From: Auanema rhodensis
Taxonomy: Eukaryota > Nematoda > Chromadorea > Rhabditida > Rhabditidae
Assembly: GCA_964057225.1 (NCBI GenBank)
Contig: OZ059898.1
Coordinates: 6,944,001-7,008,000 of the forward strand
Length of the DNA: 64,000 bases
Reading direction: 5' to 3'
The notes below the pieces were generated by a model. It made no database searches. It saw only the letters and a program-made list of their open reading frames with translations, and was not told the origin of the DNA. A program made the translations under genes and the position numbers. The number at the start of each line of letters is the position of its first letter. Positions within the stretch are counted from its first letter, which is position 1. Shown one piece after another: positions 12,401-23,400 of the stretch.

Positions 12401-13413
12401 TGCTGAATTAATGGATCGTTTTGATATTTTACAAGATAAGTTTATCAGGTAAGATAATTCAAAAAAGCTTGATGAAGATGATGACACTCATATTCTTTCA
12501 AGAGCTGATGAACAAAGAAATAAGATGCGTGATGATTTTGAATCCATGGAAGAGAAATATTTGACTGAGAGTAGGCAGAAAGATGAATTATCCAAAGGTT
12601 TCAATTTATAATTTTTGATTATTTAAATATAATTTTAGCAAATAAAAGACTTGAAAACCAATTGCGTATGCTCAGAACGCAATTAGAAACATCTGAAAGA
12701 GATAAGCATTGCTTTGATTTGGATAATAAGAAGTAATTTTGACTTTTTCTTTTGTTTTTTCAAAATATTTTTTAAAATTTAGAAGAGATGAAGTTATCCT
12801 GGAATTAAAGTCTAAATCAACACAAGATGCTAATCTTGTTGCTAAACTTCAAATGAATATTCGTCGTTTGATTCAACGTATTGAAGAATTGGAAGAAGAA
12901 CTGGATGAAGAGCGTAAATTACGTGTTAAGGTATCATTGATTTTGTATTTTTTCTTGAAATTTCGTACTGTTCTTTGTAGAATGAAAGACGTAAACAAGA
13001 ACTTGAGACAGATTTGGATAGTATTTCTCGTCAGATGGAGGAAACACATGGAGAATTGTCTGCTCAGCAACATTTGAACAAAATCAGATCTGAAGAGGTC
13101 TGTGTTATACATAGAAGGAATAGTATATTGTAGATATTTGATTTCAGCTGTCAAATCTTCAGCGAGAGCTCCAAAAGAGAAATATGAATGCAGAATCATA
13201 TATTGCAGATTTATGTTCCATGCAATATGTGACTGTTAATAATCTCAGAAATCTAAGCCAACAGGTATATAGCTAATGAAATACTTCTAATACTTCTTCT
13301 TATGCTTTCAGGCAGCTTCTCTTGAATCTGAAGCTAATCGAGTGCTGGACGCTCGAAAATCAATGTCAAATGGCTTCAATCTTCCCCAAGTGTATATTCA
13401 GGATGAAGAATAG
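6439..13413 (+). CDS. Muscle-type myosin II heavy chain with short rod
   Basis: Actin-activated motor. My splice model has 33 exons totalling 3747 nt (1248 residues plus stop), all GT-AG and in frame. The motor is complete: N-terminal SH3-like region, [11 protein letters not shown]-loop [13 protein letters not shown], switch-1 [11 protein letters not shown], switch-2 [11 protein letters not shown], a lysine-rich loop 2 (KKKGKSASF), actin-binding RCIIPNEKK, and the SH1/SH2 helix [19 protein letters not shown]. An IQ/lever region (about 810-850) precedes a coiled coil from [14 protein letters not shown]. Normal muscle heavy chains are about 1,930-1,970 residues with a rod near 1,100. This rod ends after about 400 residues with ...[11 protein letters not shown] and a TAG, so it has the S2 part but not the light meromyosin that assembles thick filaments. 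No lesion is visible, so it is not an obvious pseudogene. The first 300 nt after the stop show no further rod-like exon. Confidence 0.9.
7644..8478 (+). promoter_or_regulatory. Long GA-rich intron in the myosin gene, possible enhancer
   Basis: Most introns in this gene are about 40-55 nt; this one is 835 nt. It lies just after the P-loop exon. From about 7,880 to 8,290 it is less AT-rich and contains GA repeats near 8070-8095 and 8325-8350, resembling the upstream region near 6110. No conserved myosin alternative exon was seen. An intronic enhancer is inferred only from length and composition. Confidence 0.35.
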
Positions 13414-14030
13414 TTGTGAATCTAGAAATGTTGTTAAATCCATATAATATCTTGAAGAAATGTTTATAATTCTCATTATAACTCCCAGTTATCATCAAAT
13501 CCCATGTCATTTTTATATGAAATGAGCAATATTGTACTGTTCAACTAAACTGTTTTGATTTTAAAATAGTTTTATCGTAATTTTGAGCTTTGATTTAACT
13601 AAATTATGTTTATTTCAAATTCAACCTGCTGCTCAGTAGTAAGGAAGTACATACATATGTTCAGATAGTCTTTTTCATTTGTACTTTTACTTTCATATTT
13701 CATTAATTTCAATATAATACATAAGACACCTCCTTTCTCAACTCTTTTGTCATGTAAAAAAAAAACTTTTTTTTTACAATTAGTCTCTAATCTTCTATTT
13801 TTTCTTTAAAATAGAAAAAAGAAGATGAAAAACCCAAACAAAAATCTTTATAATAATTCATTTCTGAATTATTATGAAGATATTTAAACATTTTTCATAT
13901 AAAAACTTTATTGCACTTATGACGGAATAAAATAAAATAAAATACAATATATCTATACAAATACAAACAAATATATATATATTATTTTAAATATACACAT
14001 ATATAGTTCTACATCACATAGTTGAGATCT
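13414..14030. other. Convergent 3' region after the myosin gene
   Basis: AT-rich sequence with A and T runs (around 13,755-13,780) and AATAAA-like strings near 13,925. No rod-like coiled-coil coding was found in the first 300 bases, which supports the early end of the myosin. Confidence 0.5.
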
Positions 14031-14479
14031 TCAAACAAAGGCTCTTTGATACACGCGCCTTCGTGCAGGCCAAACCCGGTTTCTCTGAAACAAAAGTTGG
14101 ATATATTTAGGAAAAATATTCCTTTTAAATGATTTTAAATTAAACAAAACAATAATAATAATAATACCTTTAATGCAATAACGGCAAAAATAAGAATTAT
14201 AGTTAACCATACAGCTAAAAGTATATATTTTGTAGCAATCTATATAATATAATAAATTATTAATATTAATTAAATATATTACTTACTACATTTTCAAAAA
14301 AAGAAATAAATGATATTGGTCTGAAATAAATATAAATTATTTTAAATATAAATTAAAATAATAATAAAACCTTACAATTCTTTATTAAATGGACCTGAAA
14401 ACATAAATATCATAGATGAAGTAACATTAGATGAACTTCTGGGCATTTGAAGATCTTGTACTATATTAGGTAAAGACAT
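14031..14479 (-). CDS. Small single-pass membrane protein, function unknown
   Basis: A four-exon model: 14479-14376, 14320-14287, 14239-14168 and 14084-14031, all GT-AG and in phase. It predicts about 87 residues. The N-terminal part has a candidate N-glycosylation site (NVT), then SGPFNKEL and PISFISFFENV, one hydrophobic helix (YILLAVWLTIILIFAVIAL), and a short basic tail (RNRVWPARRRVYQRAFV). The last exon is GC-richer than its flanks. Another frame in it is also open to a TAG at 14010 (ETGFGLHEGACIKEPLFEDL...), which would need a different splice phase. I do not recognise the family. The in-phase joining of three short exons into a clean helix is the main support. Confidence 0.5.
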
Positions 14480-15302
14480 TATATATTATGATATTCTTTA
14501 CATATAGCTTTCTAGAATAGAATACATATATTTAAAAATGAAAAAGATTATTGAATAGTTAGTTAGCTCAAATGATTATTTCAATTTTATCTTTTCTTTT
14601 CTTTTTTTTTTTGTAAAAAAATAAGTGTTTATAAGAAAAAAAAGGTAATTTATTAAACTTCTTTTTGAAACAATATCAATTTTAAAAAAAAAAGAAATTA
14701 TAATAAGAAATATTGATTAAATCATATTAACAACCATTTTTTTAATATTTTAATTGATTTTTAAATTAAAAATGAAAAATGATAAAGTTAAGAAATATAA
14801 TGACAGGACAATTGATTGTCTCTCTCAAACACAAGAAGAGGACACCCCGAAATGAAAAGACGCGAATGTTTTTGTAAAGCATGAAAGTCATTAGTTAGAA
14901 AAATAAAGAACCTAAGGGGAAAGGGGGGGGGGGGTTGGTGGTGTTGGGTTGCTGGCTGTGTGAGACCGGTATCCTATCTCTGTTCTTCTCTACTTTAACA
15001 ACTTTCATCATATTGACAATTGAACAGGTTAAATATCAAACAGAGATTAAAAGAATAACTATATTAACTATTAATTATTATTATTATTACTTGAGCTGAT
15101 TTATATTTATAAAGAATTTTATTAAGTATACTGTAATTTTCAATAAAAAGAAACAAAATTTTAATTTTTCTATATTTTAATAGAAAAAATAATTTTTTTT
15201 TCTTTTTAAACTTATAATTTTCATGTAATAATTAAGCTCACAGTAGTGAATAGTATAAGTGATATGTAGTGTTTTATAATATTCTTTTAATATTTCAACA
15301 CT
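14480..15302. other. Intergenic region upstream of the small membrane protein
   Basis: Mostly AT-rich. A less AT-rich patch at about 14,810-15,030 contains the 12-G tract and could be promoter or untranslated sequence for the minus-strand gene. No coding structure was seen. Confidence 0.4.
14923..14934 (+). repeat. Homopolymer tract of 12 G with further G runs (possible G-quadruplex)
   Basis: Four Gs at 14916-14919, three As, then 12 Gs, followed by GG, GG and GGG groups within 20 nt. This stands out in an AT-rich background. G-rich runs of this kind can fold into quadruplexes. In C. elegans, long G tracts are the sites deleted when the DOG-1 helicase is lost. Confidence 0.8.
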
Positions 15303-16959
15303 CTATATAGAAGCATTTTGAGTAGTTACTCTAACCGGAACTATTAAACGACTTTGATCACAAAATGGTCTGTAAATTATAAAAATATGTATAAAATTAA
15401 TAATTTTTACATACATATATGTAGCCATTAATATTATAACATCTTCTCGAACTTGTTTACAAACAAACACAAGCAGCCATGGCGCTACTATTGCTTGTAT
15501 ATCACCAGCAATAAATCGGTAAACCATAGGTGAATCATCATCTTGATCATTAAGAATATGTAACGTAAAGTAGAAATATGCCTATAATTCTATTATTTTG
15601 GAGAATATAGAGGAAATTTGTATTACGAATGATGCTCCAACAAGCAAAGTGCTGATCGTCATCGTAGTTCCTACTATCAGTAGAGATAATTCTGCAGAAA
15701 TAGCTTGATTGTTTTCAGACCCCATACCCCTATTAGATTGGCGTCGACGTTGCATAACTAAGGCAATAACAGTAATCAAAGTAAATATCAGAATTAATCC
15801 ACTACATGTACTAGCAACAATCATCATAAGAAAACTATTCGAAAGCTATAAATATATAAATTAAAATTAAAATTATAGATTATAGATTATACCCAAGAAA
15901 CATTAACATATTTTAATGGAACTAATACACTTCCCAATTCTGTATTTGGTATAACGATAACTGTTCCTAAAGCAACATTCCAGACAGTTAATAAAGGTAG
16001 TGCAAGTAAAACAATAGTCATTGATTTTGTGTGCTTATCCCATAACTAAAATAATTCTAACATAATATAATATATAATATAATAATTTATTTAATTATAA
16101 ATTAAATGAATTGTTTTTAAATATTTAAACTTTTTTCAAGAAAATAATAATCGCATATTTTGAACGTTCTTACTACTTTCGTTTTTTTGGAAATAAAATT
16201 TGCTAAGATAAATGCTGAAAATAATATTATTTTTCTATTTAATTTCAAATATTTTAGCCAAAAAACAATTATATTAAGAATTGAAAATATTTCTAATCAA
16301 TAGTTATCACTAATAATTATATTTTAAATATTTTCATTTATATATATATATATATAAAGAAATAAAATGGTTATGTGATTGTATAGATTTTTACCTGACG
16401 ATGATAAAATGGAAATAGAACACAAGTCATTCGGTTACAACTTATTGCTGTATTAGCATAAAAAACAAGATAATAAGCATAGACACCAATAGTATATGGA
16501 AAAGATAAATATCGATTAGGTTCTGAGAATAAATTAACGATTTCATTACACATAAATCCTGTATTCAATAATCGAAACATGATGATATCAAATGGTAAAT
16601 ACCATACAAGCTAAAATATAAAATTATTTAATTAATTATGATTTAATTATATTTTTAAAAATTTTAAATGAATTCAATTTTATTAAATATTACGACAAAA
16701 TATAATGAAAAAGAAAATGTGAGGTCATTCTACTATTACTCATGCATATTATTTATAATTAAAAATTAAAACTTACTTGACTACTGACAATAGTAAAAAG
16801 ACGAAAAAATGTATATCCATATTTTCGTCTATTTGATTTTTTATTTAATATATATAGAATAATAATATACATTAAAACTGTAGGAATACCTAGAGTTGTT
16901 GTAAATATTATATGAGTTACTCGAGCATTACGTAAATTGTCATTCTCAGAGCAATTCAT
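15303..16959 (-). CDS. Seven-transmembrane chemoreceptor, nematode Srg-superfamily type
   Basis: Six exons joined in phase encode about 320 residues with multiple hydrophobic helices. It starts MNCSENDNLRN. Helices include IIFTTTLGIPTVLMYIIILY and, near the middle, VYAYYLVFYANTAISCNRMT. That one runs into CNRMTCVLFPFYHRQLW, the NRMT...FP..Y...W signature at the end of helix 3 in nematode Srg-type receptors. Later helices include MTIVLLALPLLTVWNVALG, SGLILIFTLITVIALVM and AIVAPWLLVFVCKQVRED. The C-terminus is IPFCDQSRLIVPVRVTTQNA. These receptors are usually chemosensory and often clustered; this copy has no neighbour of the same family here. Subfamily (srg, srv, srx, sru) cannot be fixed from sequence reading alone. 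Confidence 0.75.
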
Positions 16960-19900
16960 ACTATCAAGTACTAATGATGTTAATATATATATTTATATAT
17001 ATATATATTTAATATTTATATGAAGAAAATATATTTAATATTACCTTAATATATAATAGTCAATGAATATATCTGTAAAATTATTTTAAACATATAATGC
17101 TAGAAGTAAGCAGGTGTAGAAGAAAATTGAATGAATGACGACGAAAAGTTTTGAAAATTAAAAAGTTTATGAATATGGTCACTTTAACTGATTATATTTC
17201 AATTATAGACAGCTAGTTATTATTATAGACGAAATAAGAAGGCGGTACTTAATTTATGACTAAATACTAAAAATATGATCGTTTATAAATATAATCTATG
17301 GAAAAAAATTAAAAAAAGAATGAGTAGTTGAATGAAATTTGAAAAAAAACTTAAAATAAAAGAATAAATATAAAAATGGAAATATTACATTCCAAAAGAT
17401 ATGAAAGCAAATGAAATATAAAAAGAAGAAAAATGCAATTTAGTATTATACATTGAATTATTATTTTATAGTTCAAATAATAAATATAAGATAATCAAGA
17501 AAGTTAAAAGATATGATGACGGAAATAGACAATGATATTTGATTACTATATTACATATAGTATATGATAAATGATATAAGAATTGTAAAAATGAAAGTAG
17601 TTATCTAATATCTCTTTTATAGATTGATTTATAGAAATTTTGATTTATAATATATTATTATAAAGTATCATTTATATATAATAATATAGATAAAAATCAT
17701 AAATTAATAGTTTGTAAAAGATTATTAAAGATAAATTTATTTTTTTTTATTTAAGAAAAAGATTTTGGAATTTTAAGATAAGGTTTGAAAGATATGTATG
17801 TTCATGTATTTCATGAGAATATTCTTGCAACTTCGTTTTCGTTTGTTGGAAAATCTCAATTTTAGCTTCTTCAAATGAAACGTTCGAGAGTTCCTTTCAT
17901 TGAAGGCAATTCTGACGTAAATGACTAAAAAGAAAGAAAAAAAACTGATGAAATAGCCATTTCTAACAAAAAAAAAACTAAAGAAACTGATATATACTAT
18001 ACAGAATAAATGTAAAAATAATATTCTTTGTTGATTAAACATTTCAAAAATCATCTGGAATTATAGATTAATAGTGAGGAAATAAAAAAAAATCAGATGT
18101 ATTGTTTTGGGATCAATTTATTTATTTTATTTGCGTTTAAATTAAATTAATTAGAATTTAATATAAATATACATACATACATATAGACATATTTAATATT
18201 AAAAAGAAATTAAACTAATTAATTTAATATAATAATTAAGTTTTAATAGTTTATTGTTTTTTATTAATTATGTGACATTTAAACATAACACCTGTAATAA
18301 GTTTTAAATATTTAAGAAATTTATTCCAAAAATAATATTTAAATGTTTTGTTTTGACGGAATTCAGCAAGTATAAATGAAATTTCATTTTTTTCATGATT
18401 TATGAAATAAAAGATATAGTTTATTATATTTTATTTTATAATATATATTATCTATTTAATAGAATTTCTTTAAATACAAATGTATTTCCATTTAAAATAT
18501 TTAAAAATCTGGAAAAAATTGTGTAAATGATGTAGAAAGGGAAGTAGAATGAGGAAAACATTTCTAGTTTAACATAAATATATAATTTATTTAATTATCC
18601 AACATAAAAAAGATAAACCTGAGATTAAAATATTAATTAATTTGATTAAAGATGTACCAGATTATTTAAAAAGTTAAACACAGATGAGTGAGTATATGTA
18701 TATATACAATTATAATTTAAAATTTATATAAATTATATATTTATTTTTTGAAATTATTTATTTTAATATTAAAAAAATATTTTTGATAATCTATTTAATT
18801 ATTTTTTTTTTGTTTAAAAAGTTTTTTATATAATACTTAAGGGAGATATAATTCTTTTTATTCAGAACATTCATCTATTTTTATCATTTTTTTAAAATCT
18901 TTGTGAACTTGGAACAATTTTGTCTGGAAATCAATTTTTTCTTTGAACTTTTGTTCTTCCTAGCGCACATTCTTCATAAGAGCAAGGCAAAGTGGATTTT
19001 GCTTAAGGGCATCAGGAAAAACTCAGATCTCCTCTTCTTCTCTAGACTCAAATGATGTACGCTTTGTTCGCTTTTTCCATCATTTTATTTCTTGCCTCAG
19101 GCAAATGTTCTTCAATTTTGCTCTGCTAGCCTTAAGGGAATGTTGTCAGATGAGAAGATAAAGAAACTTCTCAAATGATCTTTACAATTCATTTTTGTAA
19201 TAATTATACCTAAGAAACCTTTACATCAACAAGTACTCAAAAATCATATTTACGATGTATGAGAATAAACCGAAAACGAAGATGTAACTCTGTAATTTTA
19301 CTCCAAAACATTGACATAACCTGCTAACTCATAGATACATATGAAGATGTCCAATATCTTATGTCCTTTTAATTTCTCAGAAAAACGATATCGATTAATG
19401 TTGACGAAAGTAATGTATATATGGCTGGCAACATTGCTTTTTTTTTCAAAAAAAAAAAGAAAAAACTGAGAAAAAGAATCTTTCAACATACTCTTTCTTT
19501 GCTCCAGCTTCGGTTTGCCTTGTCTTTGTCATATAAATACATGCTGAAGACAGAGGAACGAGCGGACCGGAAATAGCAAACGCAACAAGTATAGTGCTCG
19601 TTGGGCGGGAGTGGAAGGAGGACACATGAGGAACGAAGAGAGTTATACTGAAGTTTGGAGTGCAGTTTGTGCTTTTTTTCTTTATAAACGGCTAGTTAAA
19701 GTAGCAAGTTCCTTTGCCGGAAGCTGGTGGTTTGGTTCAGTGAAAGAAATTCTTTTTTAACAGTTTCAATTCAAATTTTAAGTAATTTATGGTAAAGTCA
19801 TCAGGGGGCAGGTATACTTATTTAATTTAATATTTCTTTTACAATTAAACTAGAATACTACTTTATAATAGAAATATAACAATATTTTGAACAAGAACAA

Positions 19901-20484
19901 AGTGTATTTTCTATTGATTTATCACCGTTCATTGAAAATTTGAACTTTGAAGAATATGGAATGCGATATTCCTGACAGGTGACTGTGATTAATGGAATTT
20001 GAAATAAGCCTAATAGTAATACTCTTGCATGTCATTTTTAGATTTACTTTTTAATTTTGCTTTATATCTTTCTTGAAACTGCTCAAAGTCTTGTCACAAA
20101 AAGGACAGCCCTCCGCCCCGTCCTCATACATCTGTGTGTCCTCCAACCCTCCCGGTCCACGACATTCGGCTCCAGAAACCCCACCCCATTTTCCAGCAGC
20201 TTTTCTTTCTTTTGGACGGCCTTTAAGGTCTTTAGTATTGGCTGTCAATATCAACCTGGACTCCTTTCCATTTATCCATTCTCTTCATACTCCTGGTTCC
20301 CCCCATTTCTAACACGAAGACATTCTATAGAATCTGATCTTCAGATCTCTAATCTTGAAACTTTTGTACCATCTTGGTATTTAGTTTCTTTGGAGCACCA
20401 TTGAAGGGATAACCAATCAGAAATTATAGAATCTGAAGATATTAACTATAGATTTAGAAAATTATTTTGAGTTCTAATCAGTTC
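16960..20484. other. 3.5 kb gene-poor region between chemoreceptor and zinc-finger gene
   Basis: From 16,960 to about 18,950 the sequence is extremely AT-rich with no convincing coding structure. Two less AT-rich patches follow (about 18,960-19,170 and 19,500-19,830). The second ends in a possible exon with a short ATG frame at 19789 and a good donor after 19811. Another donor-like site ends at about 19,978. These could be 5' untranslated exons of the zinc-finger gene, but no continuous coding join to its first codon was found. Confidence 0.4.
20051..20254 (-). other. GC-rich open island with half a C2H2-like motif
   Basis: About 200 bases far richer in G+C than the surroundings. The minus-strand frame has GRPKERKAAGKWGG (AT-hook-like) and EGCPFCDKTLSSFKKD (the CxxC half of a zinc finger), then a TAA with no following His pair. 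The frame opens with a non-ATG codon and no clear upstream exon was found. The plus strand is also open for 115 codons. It could be an isolated exon, a gene relic or a conserved control element. Evidence is insufficient to call a gene. Confidence 0.25.
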
Positions 20485-23400
20485 ATGCTAGCTCGTAAAC
20501 GAAAGTTCCAGGTTAGTTCCAAATTATTATGCGTTATATTTAATAAGCAGTAAGCAAATTTCAATAAAATATTACTTCACATACTTTGATCATATTATAA
20601 ATTATATGTTAGTTTTATAATATTTTTCATTTTATAATTATAGTTAAAAGATATAATATATACATATAGTATATTTTCATAAATATGTACGAATTTAGGG
20701 AAAAATATACATATAATCATAATATTTTATTGATTAATCATCTTTTTATTGAAATATAATCCTAAAATATATTCTTCTAATACATAAATTTTCTTCTTCT
20801 TCTTTTTTTTTATTTCAAGAACCTCGGGGAATTGCATACATACATGTATGTATCAGGGTTGTGCATTTTACTTATTTTGCGGATCGGATCAGATCCGCAT
20901 TTTAACCTCGCGGATCGGACCGTTTTTCGGATCTTTTTAGTGCATTTATTTGATTACTAACTAAAGAGAACCATTCCGATGCTCGTCGAGTGTGACTGTA
21001 ACTTAGTTGTAATTTCAGATATTGGTTCAAGTAGAGTTTTTAAATCAAAAATGATATCCCATTCTTTCTTATTTATTGATGGGTAGCTGCACTGAATACT
21101 TTTAAAAGTAAAATTAAATAAAAAAAAATAAATAAAATTTAAATAAAATCCCAAAAAAAAAAATTAAGTAGTAATAATTACGATCCGGTCCGATCCGCAA
21201 AATCCGCATGACCAATTACGGATACGGATCTAGCGAAATACCGCAATATTGCGGATTTTGCGGATCTATCGATCCGATCCGCACAACCCTGGTATGTATG
21301 TATATTTGATTCTACTTGCCGAATGATATGAAATCTTTGAGACAGATTTTTTTCAATTTTTTCTCCAATAAGCTTTCTTTTTCTTCATCTATATATCAAT
21401 GTGAAAGAGAGGAATATTTAAATATACAAAAAAAAGAATAAATGTCTGGATTTAGGGATCAATTTAAGTGGAATTATTCTTTAAAAATTAAATACAATAT
21501 GTATAGGTTTAGTTAATATATAACTAGAAGAAAAACTAATAGGAAATCTTTATTTTTATCATTTCTTCTCCTAATTTCTTTTTGGTCTTCTCATTTTTGT
21601 AGTTCGCAACTAGATACTTTATAATTTATTCATTACTATATGGGAATATTTAAAAAAAGAATTCAAGAACACTGTAAATCAATGGAAACATTTAGAAATA
21701 ATATGATTCAAAGTTTATTTTTCCAACAAATTTGTTGGTATACTTCCAAAAGAGAAAAAACATTTGGATGAAATCTTTCGAAATTTTAATGGATGCATCA
21801 TGAGCCTCTTCTCATTTCTACGTTTCATTTCGCCGCTTGGCATTGGTCCATTTCAGAGCTTTTCTTTATAGTTCGTTTCCCTTTTTATCCATTTCTCCCT
21901 CTCTCCCTCTCTCTTTCCCTCTTTCCCTTTTTCTTTCTTTCACTCCCGAGGGTTTCAATATCCGGAAATCGGAATTTTTTGAGCTGCCGAACTTTTGGTT
22001 CTTCAGTCCAAAAGGTTTGACAGCTGCAATGACATATATGATATTTTAAAATGAGAATGTAAAGTATTAAGATAAGTAAATCTTATATAATATAAGTAAT
22101 ATTATATATATAATTAGTAAAATAAAGTAAAAAGAATAGATAAATCAAATCAATAAATATTTTATTTTATTCTATTTTAATTCGTGTTCATGCAACATTT
22201 TTCTATTTAAAATTAAGAAGAAAATGTGCTCTCTTTATCTTCTTTTGCACAATAATGGCACAATGACCATTTTCTTGGCAACATTCAGAATCTTTACTTC
22301 TTTCATTTATAGTTCGTTTTAGCTAAATCAGCTTTTTTGTTTAAACTTCTCTGAAACCAACTGAGCAAAAAGGAATGTTAGCCGGCGTTCTATTCTCATA
22401 AAAAATTAAAGTGGCCGCAGTTAGTCCTCTCACAAAGGACATCTTTACATTCTTCGTTCTTTAAATGGAACAGGCACTGAAGCTTTGAATGTAGTCGGCA
22501 AAAGCTTTTTTTTTTTTTTTTTGAAAATTTTCAGTTTGCCTATGACACAATGAAGCCCGTTGTGTGTGCTTACATAAACGGACCAAGGATCTATCAGACA
22601 TCCTTGTATCCTCTTTCTTTTCCTACACATTGCCCTTTTTTCTTCCAAATTTCATGTGAACTACACAAATTGGATGAAATCTAAGCATTTATAATGGACC
22701 AAAGATTAAAAAATGTTCTTATTATATAATATATTTACATTTACATATATATTAATTAATAATTATACATAATTTTATTTTGAAGACTTAAGATAGTTAT
22801 ATACAGTTAAAGACAACCATTTACACACCACAATTCAAAAAGATTCGCAATTTTTCCTTATACTTGATAATTTATGAAAAGGCCTGGGTTTTCCAGAACC
22901 AAACCGGACACGAATCCTTATTGAAAACCTGTAAAACCGAGTAACTACCACAAATCATGAATATTCGGGCTTTATTATAAAGATGGGGTCAAGCTATATA
23001 CATACATAGAAATATAGCATATGTTGCATTCCTTTAATACAAAATACAAAAAAATTAATTTCAATTCAAAATATTTATTTTCAAATATCTGATTAAAATA
23101 TTTGCAGGACCAAGTTGGAGTTTCAGAAAGTGTTACTCCTAATTATGCAATTTTAAAACTTAAATCAGATACTAATTGTATTCAACTACTACAAAATGCT
23201 GTAAGTATTTTGATTTATTCTAGAAATTTAAGAAAAAATATTTTAAATAGTTGGCGTTAGGAGTAGCTGATATATCATTTGTATCTCATCCCAAAGAGTA
23301 TTTTCATCCAACAGAATGGTCAGCTTCACCTGATAAACGAACCGTATATAGTCCTGATGACACATTTTCTCAAATAGAGTAATACAATATCTTTCTTACA

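Noticed and set aside
12441-12503. Stop codon in the myosin rod after DKFIR
   Set aside because: A donor at 12449 and the acceptor TTTCAAG at 12502 give a 54-nt intron and restore the coiled-coil frame ([11 protein letters not shown]).
17773-18054. 93-codon minus-strand ORF
   Set aside because: Phe/Ile-rich low-complexity reading of AT-rich DNA with no domain or splice support.
21793-22049. Plus-strand ORFs of 70-75 codons with Pro/Ser/Leu/Phe bias
   Set aside because: They read through a CT-rich simple tract in two frames at once; typical of repeat composition, not coding.
22445-22648. 67-codon minus-strand ORF with a run of Lys
   Set aside because: It crosses a long T homopolymer inside an intron and has no similarity that I can see.
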